64,000 nucleotides of DNA from contig NZ_CP102253.1 of the NCBI RefSeq assembly GCF_025145845.1, positions 1,364,001 to 1,428,000 of the forward strand. The letters are read 5' to 3'. Below the pieces are notes generated by a model. The model saw only the letters and a program-made list of their open reading frames with translations, had not been told where the DNA came from and did no database searches. The DNA is from Alistipes shahii WAL 8301. GTDB taxonomy: Bacteria; Bacteroidota; Bacteroidia; Bacteroidales; Rikenellaceae. The position numbers were made by a program, and so were the translations under genes. Positions 34,516 to 43,499 of this stretch are shown here, in pieces. Numbering within the stretch: position 1 is the stretch's first letter; each line of letters opens with the position of its first letter.

Positions 34516-35136
34516 TCAATATTTCGTCGGATCGTAATCGCGCAGCAACTGTATGGTTTTGCTGCGGATGGCGCTCGACAACCGTATACGTTCGGCAAGT
34601 TCGGGATCATCGCCGACATAACGGGCGATGCGTTCCCGGAAGACGTCTTTTGTATTCCGATTTGCGGCACCAACGGTCAGGAACTCCTTCTCGCCTGTTT
34701 TTTTCAGGTAGTAGGCCGTGCGCGACTGGCTGAAAGTTCCCTGCCTCTGCCAGACCTGAATACCTCCGTTCGAATCGATGCCATACCCTTTTTCCGAATA
34801 GATGCATACGCAAATGTGCGGTGTTTCGAGATAGACCCACATCCACCCCGGACTCTCCGCCGGAATGAACTTGCGGATATGTTCCGGAGACTGTGCATGC
34901 CAGCAGACTACGGAGTCGATTTCTCCGGATTGGAAAATTTCTTTGGCTTTCGTCTTCCGGAAAGCATCGCGGAGGATGGTCAATTTCCCGAATCTTTTCG
35001 GTAACTGCAGCCGGTCGTCCCCGACACATTCGATGACGGAGCCGTTTTTCAGATAAATGCGGCCCTCGACAAGCGATGCTCCCCGTACGGATGCTACTGC
35101 AGCAAGCAGGATCGGCAACAGCAGAAACTGTTTCAT
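34516..35136 (-). CDS. Uncharacterised secreted protein, family member 3
   Basis: A 206-residue exported protein (MKQFLLLPILLAAVASVRGAS). It has GRIYLKNGSVIECVGDD near the N-terminus, AYYLKKTGEKEFLTVGAANRN in the middle and RIARYVGDDPELAERIRLSSA at the end, closely paralleling member 1 (FLDGRTLECTS; ERYFEDDPAMLEQIRQR). No family known to me. The ATG at 35136 was chosen because the signal peptide starts there. Probably cotranscribed with the flanking genes. Confidence 0.75.
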   Translation of the reverse strand: MKQFLLLPILLAAVASVRGASLVEGRIYLKNGSVIECVGDDRLQLPKRFGKLTILRDAFRKTKAKEIFQSGEIDSVVCWHAQSPEHIRKFIPAESPGWMWVYLETPHICVCIYSEKGYGIDSNGGIQVWQRQGTFSQSRTAYYLKKTGEKEFLTVGAANRNTKDVFRERIARYVGDDPELAERIRLSSAIRSKTIQLLRDYDPTKY

Positions 35137-35146
35137 GACAATCAAA

Positions 35147-36169
35147 TTACCGTTTTTCTTCCTCTTGCTCTTCTTCGACAATAATGTCCAGCGTACGCCG
35201 CACTATGGCCGCAGCCATCGGTTCCAAATCTCTGTCGATGTAAATCGTGCGCTCAAAAAAAAGATGCAGGGGCCAACCTGTATCCAAATGGATCTCTTCT
35301 GAAGAAAACTGCTCCATCCGTGAACGGATGCCGCTCATTCCCGAGGCGATGGAGTCTCTCATAGCCTGCGTCATCGCCTTTTCTCCGCCGAACGCCGTCA
35401 CGAACTGTCCGAGTGTCGCGGACAACATTTTGCTGCCGTCCGCTTCCGTATAAGTATTGCATACGGCACTGTATGAATCTGTCTGTCTGCCGTCAATCCA
35501 GAACGAAGTCTTTCCCCGCACAGAATCCCGGCCACCCAACAGCGGAGCGAACGTCTCGTCGAATTCGTATACCTGCGTCGAATCGAGCCGTGCCCCATGG
35601 AAAAAGAACATGCGCCCCAAATCGTCGTTCACGGCATTGATCACGACCGATGGATCGGAAAGGGTACGGGCCATATATTTGCGGAAATTCTTTTTCGGGA
35701 AATTCTTCCGTTCCGCCGAAGGTATCGTCTCCCACATAACCCTCACGGCGGGTTCGACAGACGCCTCGGCCTGTGCGACCAGCGTTTCGAGGTTCGCGAT
35801 ACCAAGCAACGAACCGGTTTCATCCGTCTCGAACTCAACGACACAAGGCCCCGTGGCCGACACGATCGCATCGTGCACCAGCTGGTCCTCCTTATCGGTG
35901 GTCATGTAATCGCCGTATGTCAGACGGATCTTGTAACGGTCCTTGGTCTGAGAAAGGATTTCGAATACACGCCGTTCGCTTTGTCGGTATACGAGCGTCG
36001 TATCGCCTTGATCATCTATCTTGAACTTCTCCTCCCGAGCCTCATAGGCATACTTGTCTCCCGGAGTCCAATAGGCGCAGATCTGCACCGAGGAATCCGG
36101 CATGATCTGGGCTCGCAAAACCGACAACCCCTCTGTCAAACAGCAGAGTGCACATAAAAACCATTTCAT
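35147..36169 (-). CDS. Uncharacterised secreted protein
   Basis: A 340-residue exported protein (MKWFLCALCCLTEGLSVLRAQ). Mostly beta-rich (YAYEAREEKFKIDDQGDTTLVYRQSE, YKIRLTYGDYMT) and ending in the very acidic stretch IVEEEQEEEKR. Nothing identifies a family. It lies 12 bp after the regulator gene and 10 bp before the next secreted gene, so the whole group 33.1-36.9 kb looks like one operon under the TetR-type gene. Confidence 0.72.
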   Translation of the reverse strand: MKWFLCALCCLTEGLSVLRAQIMPDSSVQICAYWTPGDKYAYEAREEKFKIDDQGDTTLVYRQSERRVFEILSQTKDRYKIRLTYGDYMTTDKEDQLVHDAIVSATGPCVVEFETDETGSLLGIANLETLVAQAEASVEPAVRVMWETIPSAERKNFPKKNFRKYMARTLSDPSVVINAVNDDLGRMFFFHGARLDSTQVYEFDETFAPLLGGRDSVRGKTSFWIDGRQTDSYSAVCNTYTEADGSKMLSATLGQFVTAFGGEKAMTQAMRDSIASGMSGIRSRMEQFSSEEIHLDTGWPLHLFFERTIYIDRDLEPMAAAIVRRTLDIIVEEEQEEEKR

Positions 36170-36181
36170 CGTACAGAATAG

Positions 36182-36913
36182 TTAAAGATCTTTTAAACAT
36201 TCACGAATCACCTGCTCGTCCACGCCCCGCTCCTTGAGTCTGCGAATCGCCTCGCTTACCCTTTGCGGCCGTTCCAACCGTTCGTAAAGCATATCCAGAA
36301 TTTCATGCAATACTTTTTTCAGTCGGACCGGACCGTCCGGCGTATCGTAATCCATATCTCCGAATGTCGAAGTATGCCGATGGAGGACGAGATAATAAGT
36401 ACCGGCGATCAGCAACGATGCGATTTGCCGGAACGGCGTTTTCTCCCCCCCCCTCGCGAATTGCCGTTCATAGGCTTCGTAAGCTTCCCGATAGTACGTT
36501 TCCCGATTTGCGGCGGCACGGCATGTCGTATCGTTTACATCGGTAATCTCCCAGACCAGCAGTCTCTGCATCTCCGGACTGTTGTAAAGAAAATCGGTCA
36601 TTCGTGCGAACATCCTTTCCAAAGCGGAACGCTCTCCGCGTTTCAAGGCTTTGTTGCCGAACAAATCGTGCATCCAATAATCAATCGTGCGGATGTAACA
36701 GTCGAAAACCTGTTCCAAAGATCCGAACTGCCGCAGCACGACATTGGGATCCGTTTTGGCTTCGCGGGCTATATCCATCAATGTGATATGGGTAAAATCC
36801 TTTTCTTGGAGAATCCGGCCGACAGCCGACAGAATATCGGCCTGCACCTGTTTATTGGTTCGACGGCGGCGGAGCGTCCCCTTCGTTGACTGGTTTTCCT
36901 TCATTCCGGTCAT
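36182..36913 (-). CDS. TetR/AcrR-family regulator
   Basis: A 243-residue DNA-binding protein. The N-terminal HTH is at about 20-65 (ADILSAVGRILQEKDFTHITLMDIAREAKTDPNVVLRQFG). The helical ligand-binding domain follows (MFARMTDFLYNSPEMQRLLVWEI). As first gene of the operon it may repress itself and the secreted-protein genes. Codons for Arg-Gly-Gly-Glu (~158-161) form a G9 tract on the coding strand, in frame here. Slippage would remove the C-terminal third and could derepress the operon. Confidence 0.85.
   Translation of the reverse strand: MTGMKENQSTKGTLRRRRTNKQVQADILSAVGRILQEKDFTHITLMDIAREAKTDPNVVLRQFGSLEQVFDCYIRTIDYWMHDLFGNKALKRGERSALERMFARMTDFLYNSPEMQRLLVWEITDVNDTTCRAAANRETYYREAYEAYERQFARGGEKTPFRQIASLLIAGTYYLVLHRHTSTFGDMDYDTPDGPVRLKKVLHEILDMLYERLERPQRVSEAIRRLKERGVDEQVIRECLKDL
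36445..36453. repeat. C9 homopolymer within the TetR-type gene
   Basis: Nine C on the plus strand (nine G on the coding strand), in frame in this sequence. Confidence 0.9.
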
Positions 36914-36933
36914 GTTTCCCTGTTCCGACTTTA

Positions 36934-36941
36934 CAAAAATA
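36934..36941 (-). promoter_or_regulatory. -7 box of the TetR operon
   Basis: TATTTTTG on the minus strand, 21 nt before the ATG at 36913, with TTTG about 20 bp further upstream. A good -33/-7 pair. Confidence 0.65.
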
Positions 36942-37088
36942 AACTTTTGCCTTCATTTTAACAAATTTAATTTGATAAAACCAAGAGAGCATCTTTTTTA
37001 TTTCAGTAATTCTTTCTTCCCGCCGATTGCAAAACGAACAGCTCCGAATAAATCGACCTCAACAGGACGAATTATTTTCCAGTGGAAA

Positions 37089-37119
37089 TTTGTTTTATCG
37101 GAAAATAAACACACCTTTG
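37089..37119 (+). promoter_or_regulatory. Likely promoter of the CoA-disulfide reductase gene
   Basis: TTTG at 37089-37092 and CACCTTTG at 37112-37119 (7 of 8 matches), spaced by 19 bp. The leader is about 60 nt. Confidence 0.45.
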
Positions 37120-37183
37120 TCGCGATCGGAATCATACAGATCCGATTTTTAACGGAATTCGATGAATTAAAAAATAAGACCAC

Positions 37184-39284
37184 ATGAAACACATCATTAT
37201 CGGAGGAGTCGCCGGAGGCGCGACAGCGGCGGCAAGAATTCGCCGGACAGACGAGAAAGCCGAAATCTTCCTGCTCGAAAAGGGTAAATACATTTCGTAC
37301 GCCAACTGCGGGCTGCCATATTACATCGGCGGAACGATCGCCGAACGGGAGAAACTGTTCATGCAGACACCGGCTTCGTTTGCCAAACGTTTCAATATCG
37401 ACGTGCGGGTCGAGAACGAAGTAATCGGGATCGACACGACGAAAAAGCGAGTCGAAGTACGCCGTGCAGACGGATCCACCTATACGGAAAACTACGACAA
37501 AATGCTGCTTTCACCCGGCGCTTCCCCCGTGCGTCCGCCTTTGAAAGGCATAGAAATCGAAGGCATATTCACGCTCCGCAACATCGAAGATACCGATCGG
37601 ATCAAAGAGCATATATCTTCGCACCGAATCGGGAGTACAGTCATCGTCGGAGCCGGATTCATCGGATTGGAGATGGCCGAGAACCTGCACCGCACGGGAG
37701 CCGAAGTATCTGTCGTGGAAATGGGCAATCAGGTGATGGCTCCAGTCGATTTTTCAATCGCGGCCCATGTACACCAGCACCTGTCGCAAAAAGGTATCAA
37801 ACTCTATCTCGAACGCAGCGTCGAACGATTCGAGCGCCAAGGCGAAAAGATCGAGGTTTTCTTCTCTACCGGAGAAAGCATTACAACCGATATAGTTCTT
37901 CTGTCTATCGGGGTTCATCCGGAAACAACATTGGCCAAGGCCGCCGGACTGAAGATCGGCGAAACGGGCGGCATCTGGGTAGACGATTACCTGCAAACTT
38001 CGGCAACGGATGTTTACGCAGTGGGCGATGCCATTGAATTTCCGCATCCACTGACAGGCAAACCGTGGCTGAACTATTTGGCCAACCCTGCCAACCGCCA
38101 GGGACGCATCGCCGCCGACAATATGGTCTTCGGCAATACGACAAAATACGAAGGAGCCATAGGCACTTCCATTGCCAAGGTATTCGACATGACAGTAGCT
38201 TCGACAGGACTCGCAGCGAAACGGCTCAAACAGTCCGGTATTCCGTATGCCAGTTCGACGACACATTCGGCATCGCACGCCGGATATTATCCCGATGCAC
38301 TTCCGCTGACCATCAAGCTCACGTTCGACCCAGCAAGCGGCAAACTCTACGGAGGTCAATGCGTTGGCTACGAAGGAGTGGACAAGCGCATCGACCAGAT
38401 TGCACTAATCATCAAAAACGGCGGCACGGTATATGACCTGATGAAAGTCGAACACACTTACGCACCACCTTTCTCCTCGGCCAAGGACCCGATCGCCATC
38501 GCGGGCTATACGGCGAACAATATTATCAGCGGAGCAATGCCCATAGTGACATGGCGGCAGATTGCAGGAGCCGATCTCAGCGACATCCTGCTGCTCGACG
38601 TGCGCATCCGCGAAGAGCATGCCTTCGGGGCCATTCCCGGGTCGGTCAACATTCCGCTCGAGGAACTCCGCAGCCGGCTCGGCGAATTACCACACAATAA
38701 AGCCATCTATGTCTATTGTGCCGTCGGCCTACGCGGATACTTGGCGGTAAAAATTCTGTCAGGACACGGATTCCGCAACGTGAAGAACCTGTCGGGTGGT
38801 TACAAGACCTATTCGACGGCGATCGAGCCGATCGTAACCCGGACTGCCGCAACCGCTATGGACAGACGAATGGATACGGATACCCGACTCGGCAGCAAAC
38901 GCATGAAGACCTTAAGAATAGACGCATGCGGATTGCAATGCCCCGGTCCGGTTATGAAAATCAAGCAAGCGATCGACTCAATCACCGAAGGCGAAAGGAT
39001 CGAAATAGTCGCTACCGATGCCGGATTCTCGCGAGATGCGCAAGCATGGTGCGACACCACAGGCAATCGGCTCATCAGCAACTCGGAAGAGAAGGGGAAA
39101 TATACGGTCATCATCGAAAAAGGTTCATCCGGAGCATCCACGATGCCACTCGAGCACGACGCTAAGGGCAAGACGCTGATTATGTTCAGCGATGATTTGG
39201 ACAAAGCGCTGGTGACCTTCGTACTGGCCAACGGCGCGGCAGCCACCGGACAGCCGGTGACGATATTCTTCACCTTCTGGGGAT
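37184..39284 (+). pseudogene. CoA-disulfide reductase-rhodanese-TusA-DsrE fusion, 5' part, cut by an IS
   Basis: Multidomain sulfur-handling flavoprotein. Residues 1-310: pyridine-nucleotide-disulfide oxidoreductase (IIGGVAGGATAA at 5-16; Cys42 in SYANCGLPYYIGG, the CoA-disulfide reductase single active Cys). About 330-435: dimerisation domain. About 455-545: rhodanese with YCAVGLRG. About 565-640: TusA with the CGLQCPGP motif. From ~655: DsrE-like domain (TLIMFSDDLDKALVTFVLANGAA). The IS3-family element interrupts DsrE after FFTFWG. The frame reads 9 more codons into the element and stops at 39313, giving 709 residues. The first three domains could still be made and work; the DsrE part is lost. 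Confidence 0.9.
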
Positions 39285-39340
39285 TGTCCCGTCCTGAAAA
39301 AGGTTTACAGTGATTGATAATTAAAGATAAACATTTTGGT

Positions 39341-40231
39341 TCAAAAAATATTGTCCTGATATAAGTTTACATATGCCTTCCGAACAACCGTCTTTCGGCC
39401 CCAATGATGTTTGAGTTTCCCGGTTCTAAGTTCCGCTTCCAAGGGCGTAAGCCAATCGCAGCTGGCATGAGGTCTGAGTGAATTGTAAAGGATAACGATC
39501 TGGTCGATGCGTTCTTTTGCTGCCTGAAAACTTTCAAAACATTCCTCGTCGATCCATTCGCTCTTCAGAATACCGTTCACCCGTTCGGCAACGGCATTCT
39601 CATACGGATCGCCCTTTTCAGTCATGCTGATGCGAATCCCATTATCGGTCAGCAATTTCACATATTCTTTCGAACAATATTGGCATCCTCTGTCCGAATG
39701 ATGGATTAACCCTTGCCGTTTTTGCTGCGGAGTCTGGTCTATGGCCATCCTCAGTGCACGGAGCGCTCCGTCCCGTTCCAATGTCGTATTCAGATCATAG
39801 CCTACGATCCGTTTGGAATAGGCATCCGTTATCAAAGCCAGATATGCAAATCCTTCTTTCAAAGAAATGTACGTAATATCTCCGACCCATAAACGATGCG
39901 GCCGCTCGAGGTCGAAACCCCGGATCAGATTCGGATATTTACGCATCCAGTGCCGCGAGCAGGTCGTAACGCTGTATTTCTTCCGACGTTTGACCAGAAG
40001 ATTGTTTTCCGAAAGCAGCGTAAATAACCGATCCCGGCTGACCGGAAATCCGTCTTGTTGCAGCAAATGCCACAGTTTACGACCGCCGAGCCTGGGCATC
40101 AGTTTCCGGTAGTAACCCACCCGCTCCAAAAGAAGGGTGTCGGACAAGGATCCTTCCCTATTACGCCGTAAATGTTTATAATAGGCCTGACGGGTATAGC
40201 CGAACAACCCGCACAGAAACGACAGGCTCAT
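39341..40231 (-). CDS. IS3-family transposase OrfB
   Basis: A 296-residue integrase-core transposase. An HTH_21-like region (RVGYYRKLMPRLGGRKLWHLL) precedes the DDE catalytic core: Asp in WVGDITYIS (~115), Asp in HHSDRGCQY (~177) and Glu in ENAVAERVNGILKSE (~212). The C-terminal YNSLRPHASCDWLTP is typical of IS3. Its start overlaps the orfA stop by 4 nt (ATGA-type), so it is made by coupling or as a frameshift fusion. Confidence 0.95.
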   Translation of the reverse strand: MSLSFLCGLFGYTRQAYYKHLRRNREGSLSDTLLLERVGYYRKLMPRLGGRKLWHLLQQDGFPVSRDRLFTLLSENNLLVKRRKKYSVTTCSRHWMRKYPNLIRGFDLERPHRLWVGDITYISLKEGFAYLALITDAYSKRIVGYDLNTTLERDGALRALRMAIDQTPQQKRQGLIHHSDRGCQYCSKEYVKLLTDNGIRISMTEKGDPYENAVAERVNGILKSEWIDEECFESFQAAKERIDQIVILYNSLRPHASCDWLTPLEAELRTGKLKHHWGRKTVVRKAYVNLYQDNIF

Positions 40232-40641
40232 TGCTGTGTGTCTTTCTTTGAGACGCTGGACTGTCCGGCTGCGGATTTTTTTAGCAGGTCGATACCGTAT
40301 TCTTCTTGGAGGATATCTCCCATGATCTCATAGCCTTCCAGACGTAATAAAGCCTCTTCCAAGCGCCGCCGAAGGGCTTTGTTCTCGGATAATAATTCAC
40401 TGGCTTCTTCACTCGTAACGCGGGACATGATCGGATAAGGATTAGGGGTACTCACAAAGCTACAACTATTTTTCGCTTTCCAGCGCTGACCCATCTTATG
40501 AATCGTAGACATGGGAATACCATGTTCTTCGGAGAGTTGGCGAGCCGTCTTGACTCCGCTCAAATACTCCTGTAAAATCAGATGACGCAACTGACGCGGT
40601 AAATAATGACGTGATAAGTCTGAATTCGTTGTTTGCTGCAT
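40228..40641 (-). CDS. IS3-family OrfA (DNA-binding)
   Basis: A 137-residue protein with an N-terminal HTH (LILQEYLSGVKTARQLSEEHGIPMSTIHKMGQRW) and a C-terminal leucine-zipper-like helix (SELLSENKALRRRLEEALLRLEGYEI) used for dimerisation. ATG at 40641 (MQQTTNSDLS) chosen; the longer frame to 40683 would run through the inverted repeat. Confidence 0.9.
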   Translation of the reverse strand: MQQTTNSDLSRHYLPRQLRHLILQEYLSGVKTARQLSEEHGIPMSTIHKMGQRWKAKNSCSFVSTPNPYPIMSRVTSEEASELLSENKALRRRLEEALLRLEGYEIMGDILQEEYGIDLLKKSAAGQSSVSKKDTQQ

Positions 40642-40682
40642 AAGATTTACTCTTTTCTGTAAACCTTTTTCAGGACGGGACA

Positions 40683-41022
40683 CATCAAGAAAATCGCCAA
40701 ACCGAAGACGAAAAAGGACATCTTCGGACGCATGTTCGACATGATGCTGCCGTCGTCATCGCTCAAATTACACCTTTCGAAAATGAATATGTTCGGGATC
40801 GGCAACCGGATGATGCGCCGCATCATGAAGCGGAAAGGAATCGACTCGCTCGAAACGCTGCGCCGGCAGGCTATCGACAACGGCGTGGAATTCATCGCCT
40901 GCCAGATGTCGATGGAGGTGATGGGCGTCCAGCGCGAAGAATTGCTGGACAACGTGACCGTAGGCGGTGTTGCCACCTACATGGAGCGTGCCGGGAAAGC
41001 GAACGTGAACCTATTCATTTGA
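40683..41022 (+). pseudogene. 3' remainder of the interrupted DsrE domain
   Basis: Downstream of the IS the DsrE domain resumes in frame from IKKIAKPKTKKDIFGRMFDMMLP and runs through LSKMNMFGIGNRMMRRIMK and EFIACQMSMEVMGVQREEL to NVNLFI. The conserved Cys of the domain (IACQMS) is in this part. An ATG at 40732 could allow a 96-residue fragment, but without the N-terminal strand it is unlikely to fold. Confidence 0.88.
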
Positions 41023-41165
41023 ATCCATTATGACAACGCAGTTATCGAAAGGATACCGGCCGATGTTGTCGGGAACAGAAACCGGAGTCTCAGGCGGCTA
41101 CCGGACACCTGTTGTAAAATTCCATGTATGACCGGACAAAAGTCGCATTCAATAAATTCATTTTC

Positions 41166-41213
41166 ACAAATTCGCTACCGCCAGATTGTTCCGGCGGTGG
41201 CGAATTTGTTTTC
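41166..41213 (+). terminator. Terminator of the interrupted gene
   Basis: 17-bp stem (41166-41182 with 41193-41209, one G-T pair) followed by TTTTC. Ends the plus-strand unit. The rest of 41023-41280 shows nothing else. Confidence 0.8.
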
Positions 41214-41280
41214 AGAGATTCGTCGGATAGCCGTTCCTGCTTAAACGGCTATTAAGAATATATAACGATCATTCATAGTT

Positions 41281-41757
41281 TCAAAAATGGAATTTGACGG
41301 ACAATCCGAAATTCCAGAATCCGGGATCAAAGAAGCCGTCATGTCCACCGCCGATCACGGCTCCGATCACAGGACGGTAATCCACCTCCAAAGAGATCGG
41401 GGCATTTTTGAAATGACAGCCGAAAGCGCAGGAGCCGGCCAGACCGAGTAAAAAACCCGAATCGTCAAAGTCATAAAGCCCCAAGGCTCCACCCACACCG
41501 GCATTCAGATACCAATCGCAAGTCCGGGGTGTCCAATTCCACCGGCAGCAGCGCCAATTATAGATTCCCGTAACGGACAGTCCTTCAAAATGAGGAGTCG
41601 CCAACGTGAATTGCAAAAAATTCCGAGACGAAAGATCGCGTTGATAAAGAAATTCCACGCCATCTCCCAACCGTAATCCCACGGCGTTTTTCTCTTGAGC
41701 CAAAACCGTCTCGAAAGCGAACAAACTGCAAACAAAAACCAATAAAATCTTTTTCAT
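41281..41757 (-). CDS. Small outer-membrane-like protein
   Basis: A 158-residue exported protein (MKKILLVFVCSLFAFETVLAQEK). Its alternating beta segments (FLQFTLATPHFEGLSVTGIYNW, YLNAGVGGALGLYDF, APISLEVDYRPVIGAV) and terminal Phe (FGLSVKFHF) fit a small outer-membrane beta-barrel. Unusually Cys-rich in the middle (CCRWNWTPRTC). No specific family recognised. Confidence 0.72.
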   Translation of the reverse strand: MKKILLVFVCSLFAFETVLAQEKNAVGLRLGDGVEFLYQRDLSSRNFLQFTLATPHFEGLSVTGIYNWRCCRWNWTPRTCDWYLNAGVGGALGLYDFDDSGFLLGLAGSCAFGCHFKNAPISLEVDYRPVIGAVIGGGHDGFFDPGFWNFGLSVKFHF

Positions 41758-41804
41758 AAAACAATTATACGTATAACGATTTACATGGAATTATCACCGG
41801 CCAC

Positions 41805-42338
41805 TCAATCGTCATCATCCTCGTCATCGTCGTAATCATCGTCATGATATCTCCCGTATTTCCGCTTCCCATATTTCGGGTGTTTCTTATACCCGTGCTT
41901 GTGCGGATGATACTTCCCATGTCGTTTGCAATAGGAGTCGTAATGCTCGTGCCAGTAATCGCTATGACAATGCACCCGATCATAGAACGGAGCACAATAC
42001 GACGACTCGGGACCGATTCCCAGTTCGATCAGAATCCGCCCCCAGCCCTCACTCTTATAACGTCTGTAATAATCACAGATATCGCGCATGCTTCGTCCCG
42101 AGGTTCGGGCGATCTCCAGCGCAAGGCCCACATGCCCCCAATCTCTGCCGCAACGCCGGTAATAATTATTGAGCGATTCTGCCGAAATATCGTATTCCAC
42201 GCAGAGGCGCCGACAGAAATCCGACAAATCGACCGAAGCATACCGATTGGCATTTCCGATAAAGACGGAAAGCCTGTTTTGTGCGGACAAAGAGCAAGCG
42301 AATACCGCAAAAAATAGCAGCAAACCGATTTTTTTCAT
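41805..42338 (-). CDS. Secreted protein with His/Lys/Asp-rich tail
   Basis: A 177-residue exported protein (MKKIGLLLFFAVFACSLSAQN). The helical middle (DLSDFCRRLCVEYDISAESLNNYYRRCGRDWG) resembles small Bacteroidetes periplasmic proteins. The last ~50 residues are extreme in composition: HCHSDYWHEHYDSYCKRHGKY, then KHPKYGKRKYGRYHDDDYDD and a terminal D/E run. The tail looks like a metal-binding or unstructured segment. Function unknown. Confidence 0.72.
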   Translation of the reverse strand: MKKIGLLLFFAVFACSLSAQNRLSVFIGNANRYASVDLSDFCRRLCVEYDISAESLNNYYRRCGRDWGHVGLALEIARTSGRSMRDICDYYRRYKSEGWGRILIELGIGPESSYCAPFYDRVHCHSDYWHEHYDSYCKRHGKYHPHKHGYKKHPKYGKRKYGRYHDDDYDDDEDDDD

Positions 42339-42430
42339 AGGTAAATCGTTCTATTAAAACAGATGATATAATACGAACAGCTGCCAAGCGAATTTTTCAT
42401 TTGCCTGTCGGCATGCCTATGCAAACGAAT

Positions 42431-43281
42431 CTATTTCAGCAAAGTGCCGTCTTCCCGGATTTTGAGAATCACCTCCCTGCCATCTTCCGCTTCCAGCTCG
42501 ATTCGATAATAATTCCCATCTGGTGTTTCTACCATTCCCGGCTCATCGTCGGCTTCATAACCGACATAATTATCGTTAATTGCCTGCTGGATCGCAGTTT
42601 TAACGGCTTCCGGAAGAGTATCCGGACTGATCTCCCAGGATGTGGAAAGCCAATTTCCGTTGTTGTCAAAAAGCACCTTCTTGGCAACTCCGTCGTGGAT
42701 GATATCCACCTCAAACTGTCCGTGTTCCCGGTCCGTTTCTACGATTTCGGATGCCGCATATTTCTCCTGCAGAAAATTTTTCACCCCTTCGGGAAGTTCA
42801 ACCGGCAGGTAATCCTGGAATCATCCTCCGAATCTTCCACCGCCTTGATCAGAATTCCCTCCGCGTTGTAATAAAGATCCATTTCCCGCGAGCCCTGCTC
42901 CACCTCCAAAACATAGACCGGTTCCATGCTTTCACGTTCTATCATATCCACATCATCCGGCCTCCACGATCTATATTCGCTGTTCTGGAAGGCGTTTTTG
43001 ACGGCTTCGGGCAAAGCCGCATAAGGCAGGTCCGTTTCGGTCATCAGCCAAACGGCATCGAAAGTAAACCAGGCCTCGGATTCATAATTCTGGTCCTGGA
43101 AATCCGCAATGTAATAATTACCCCGGGTTTTCCATTTCGGACTGGCTTCAGGATATTTTTGAGAAAACGCAGACTGCAATTTTTCGGGAACTTTCAAGTT
43201 GTCATCATCGTCATCACAACTTTGCATAGCCGCTCCGCATACTCCTAAAGCGAGCATCAGAAAATACATTTTCAGTTTCAT
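42431..43281 (-). pseudogene. Two-domain PepSY-like (DUF2874) lipoprotein with a frameshift
   Basis: The first frame (MKLKMYFLMLALGVCGAAMQSC, 166 codons, 42781-43281) encodes a lipoprotein with one PepSY-like repeat (VPEKLQSAFSQKYPEASPKW ... YYIADFQDQNYESEAWF). Near 42811-42825 the homology passes into the next frame (DYLPVELPEGVKNFLQEKYA), which continues a second repeat (FEVDIIHDGVAKKVLFDNNGNW) to 42431. A one-base indel separates them. Restored, the protein would be about 280 residues, a normal two-repeat putative beta-lactamase-inhibitor-like PepSY protein. Sequencing error is possible. Confidence 0.78.
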
Positions 43282-43499
43282 AACAAAAATAATTTGAAGT
43301 TAGGTAAGACAAAGATATGAAACCCGAACCACATAAACAAATATCTGAAATTCACCTTCACATCGCTGAAAATCGGGCATCGGTCGAAAAATATTATCCG
43401 GATCGCATCATCCGATTCAAATCATACAACTTGTAATTATTCGCCTTTCAAAATTTTTCCACATTTGGATTTCTCGCCGGAAATCGCCATATTTATTAT

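Larger units (their letters stand above)
39285..40682 (-). mobile_element. IS3-family insertion sequence (1398 bp)
   Basis: Bounded by perfect 26-bp terminal inverted repeats (39285-39310 and 40657-40682) that begin TGTCCCGTCC and end in CA. It contains two overlapping ORFs (orfA, orfB) on the minus strand. The flanks are GAT on the left and CAT on the right, so there is no clean target duplication. It has split the DsrE domain of a sulfur-metabolism gene. Intact ORFs and termini suggest a recent and possibly active insertion. Confidence 0.95.

Noticed and set aside
40732..41022. Independent 96-residue gene behind the IS
   Set aside because: Its sequence continues the DsrE domain of the interrupted gene; it is a fragment.
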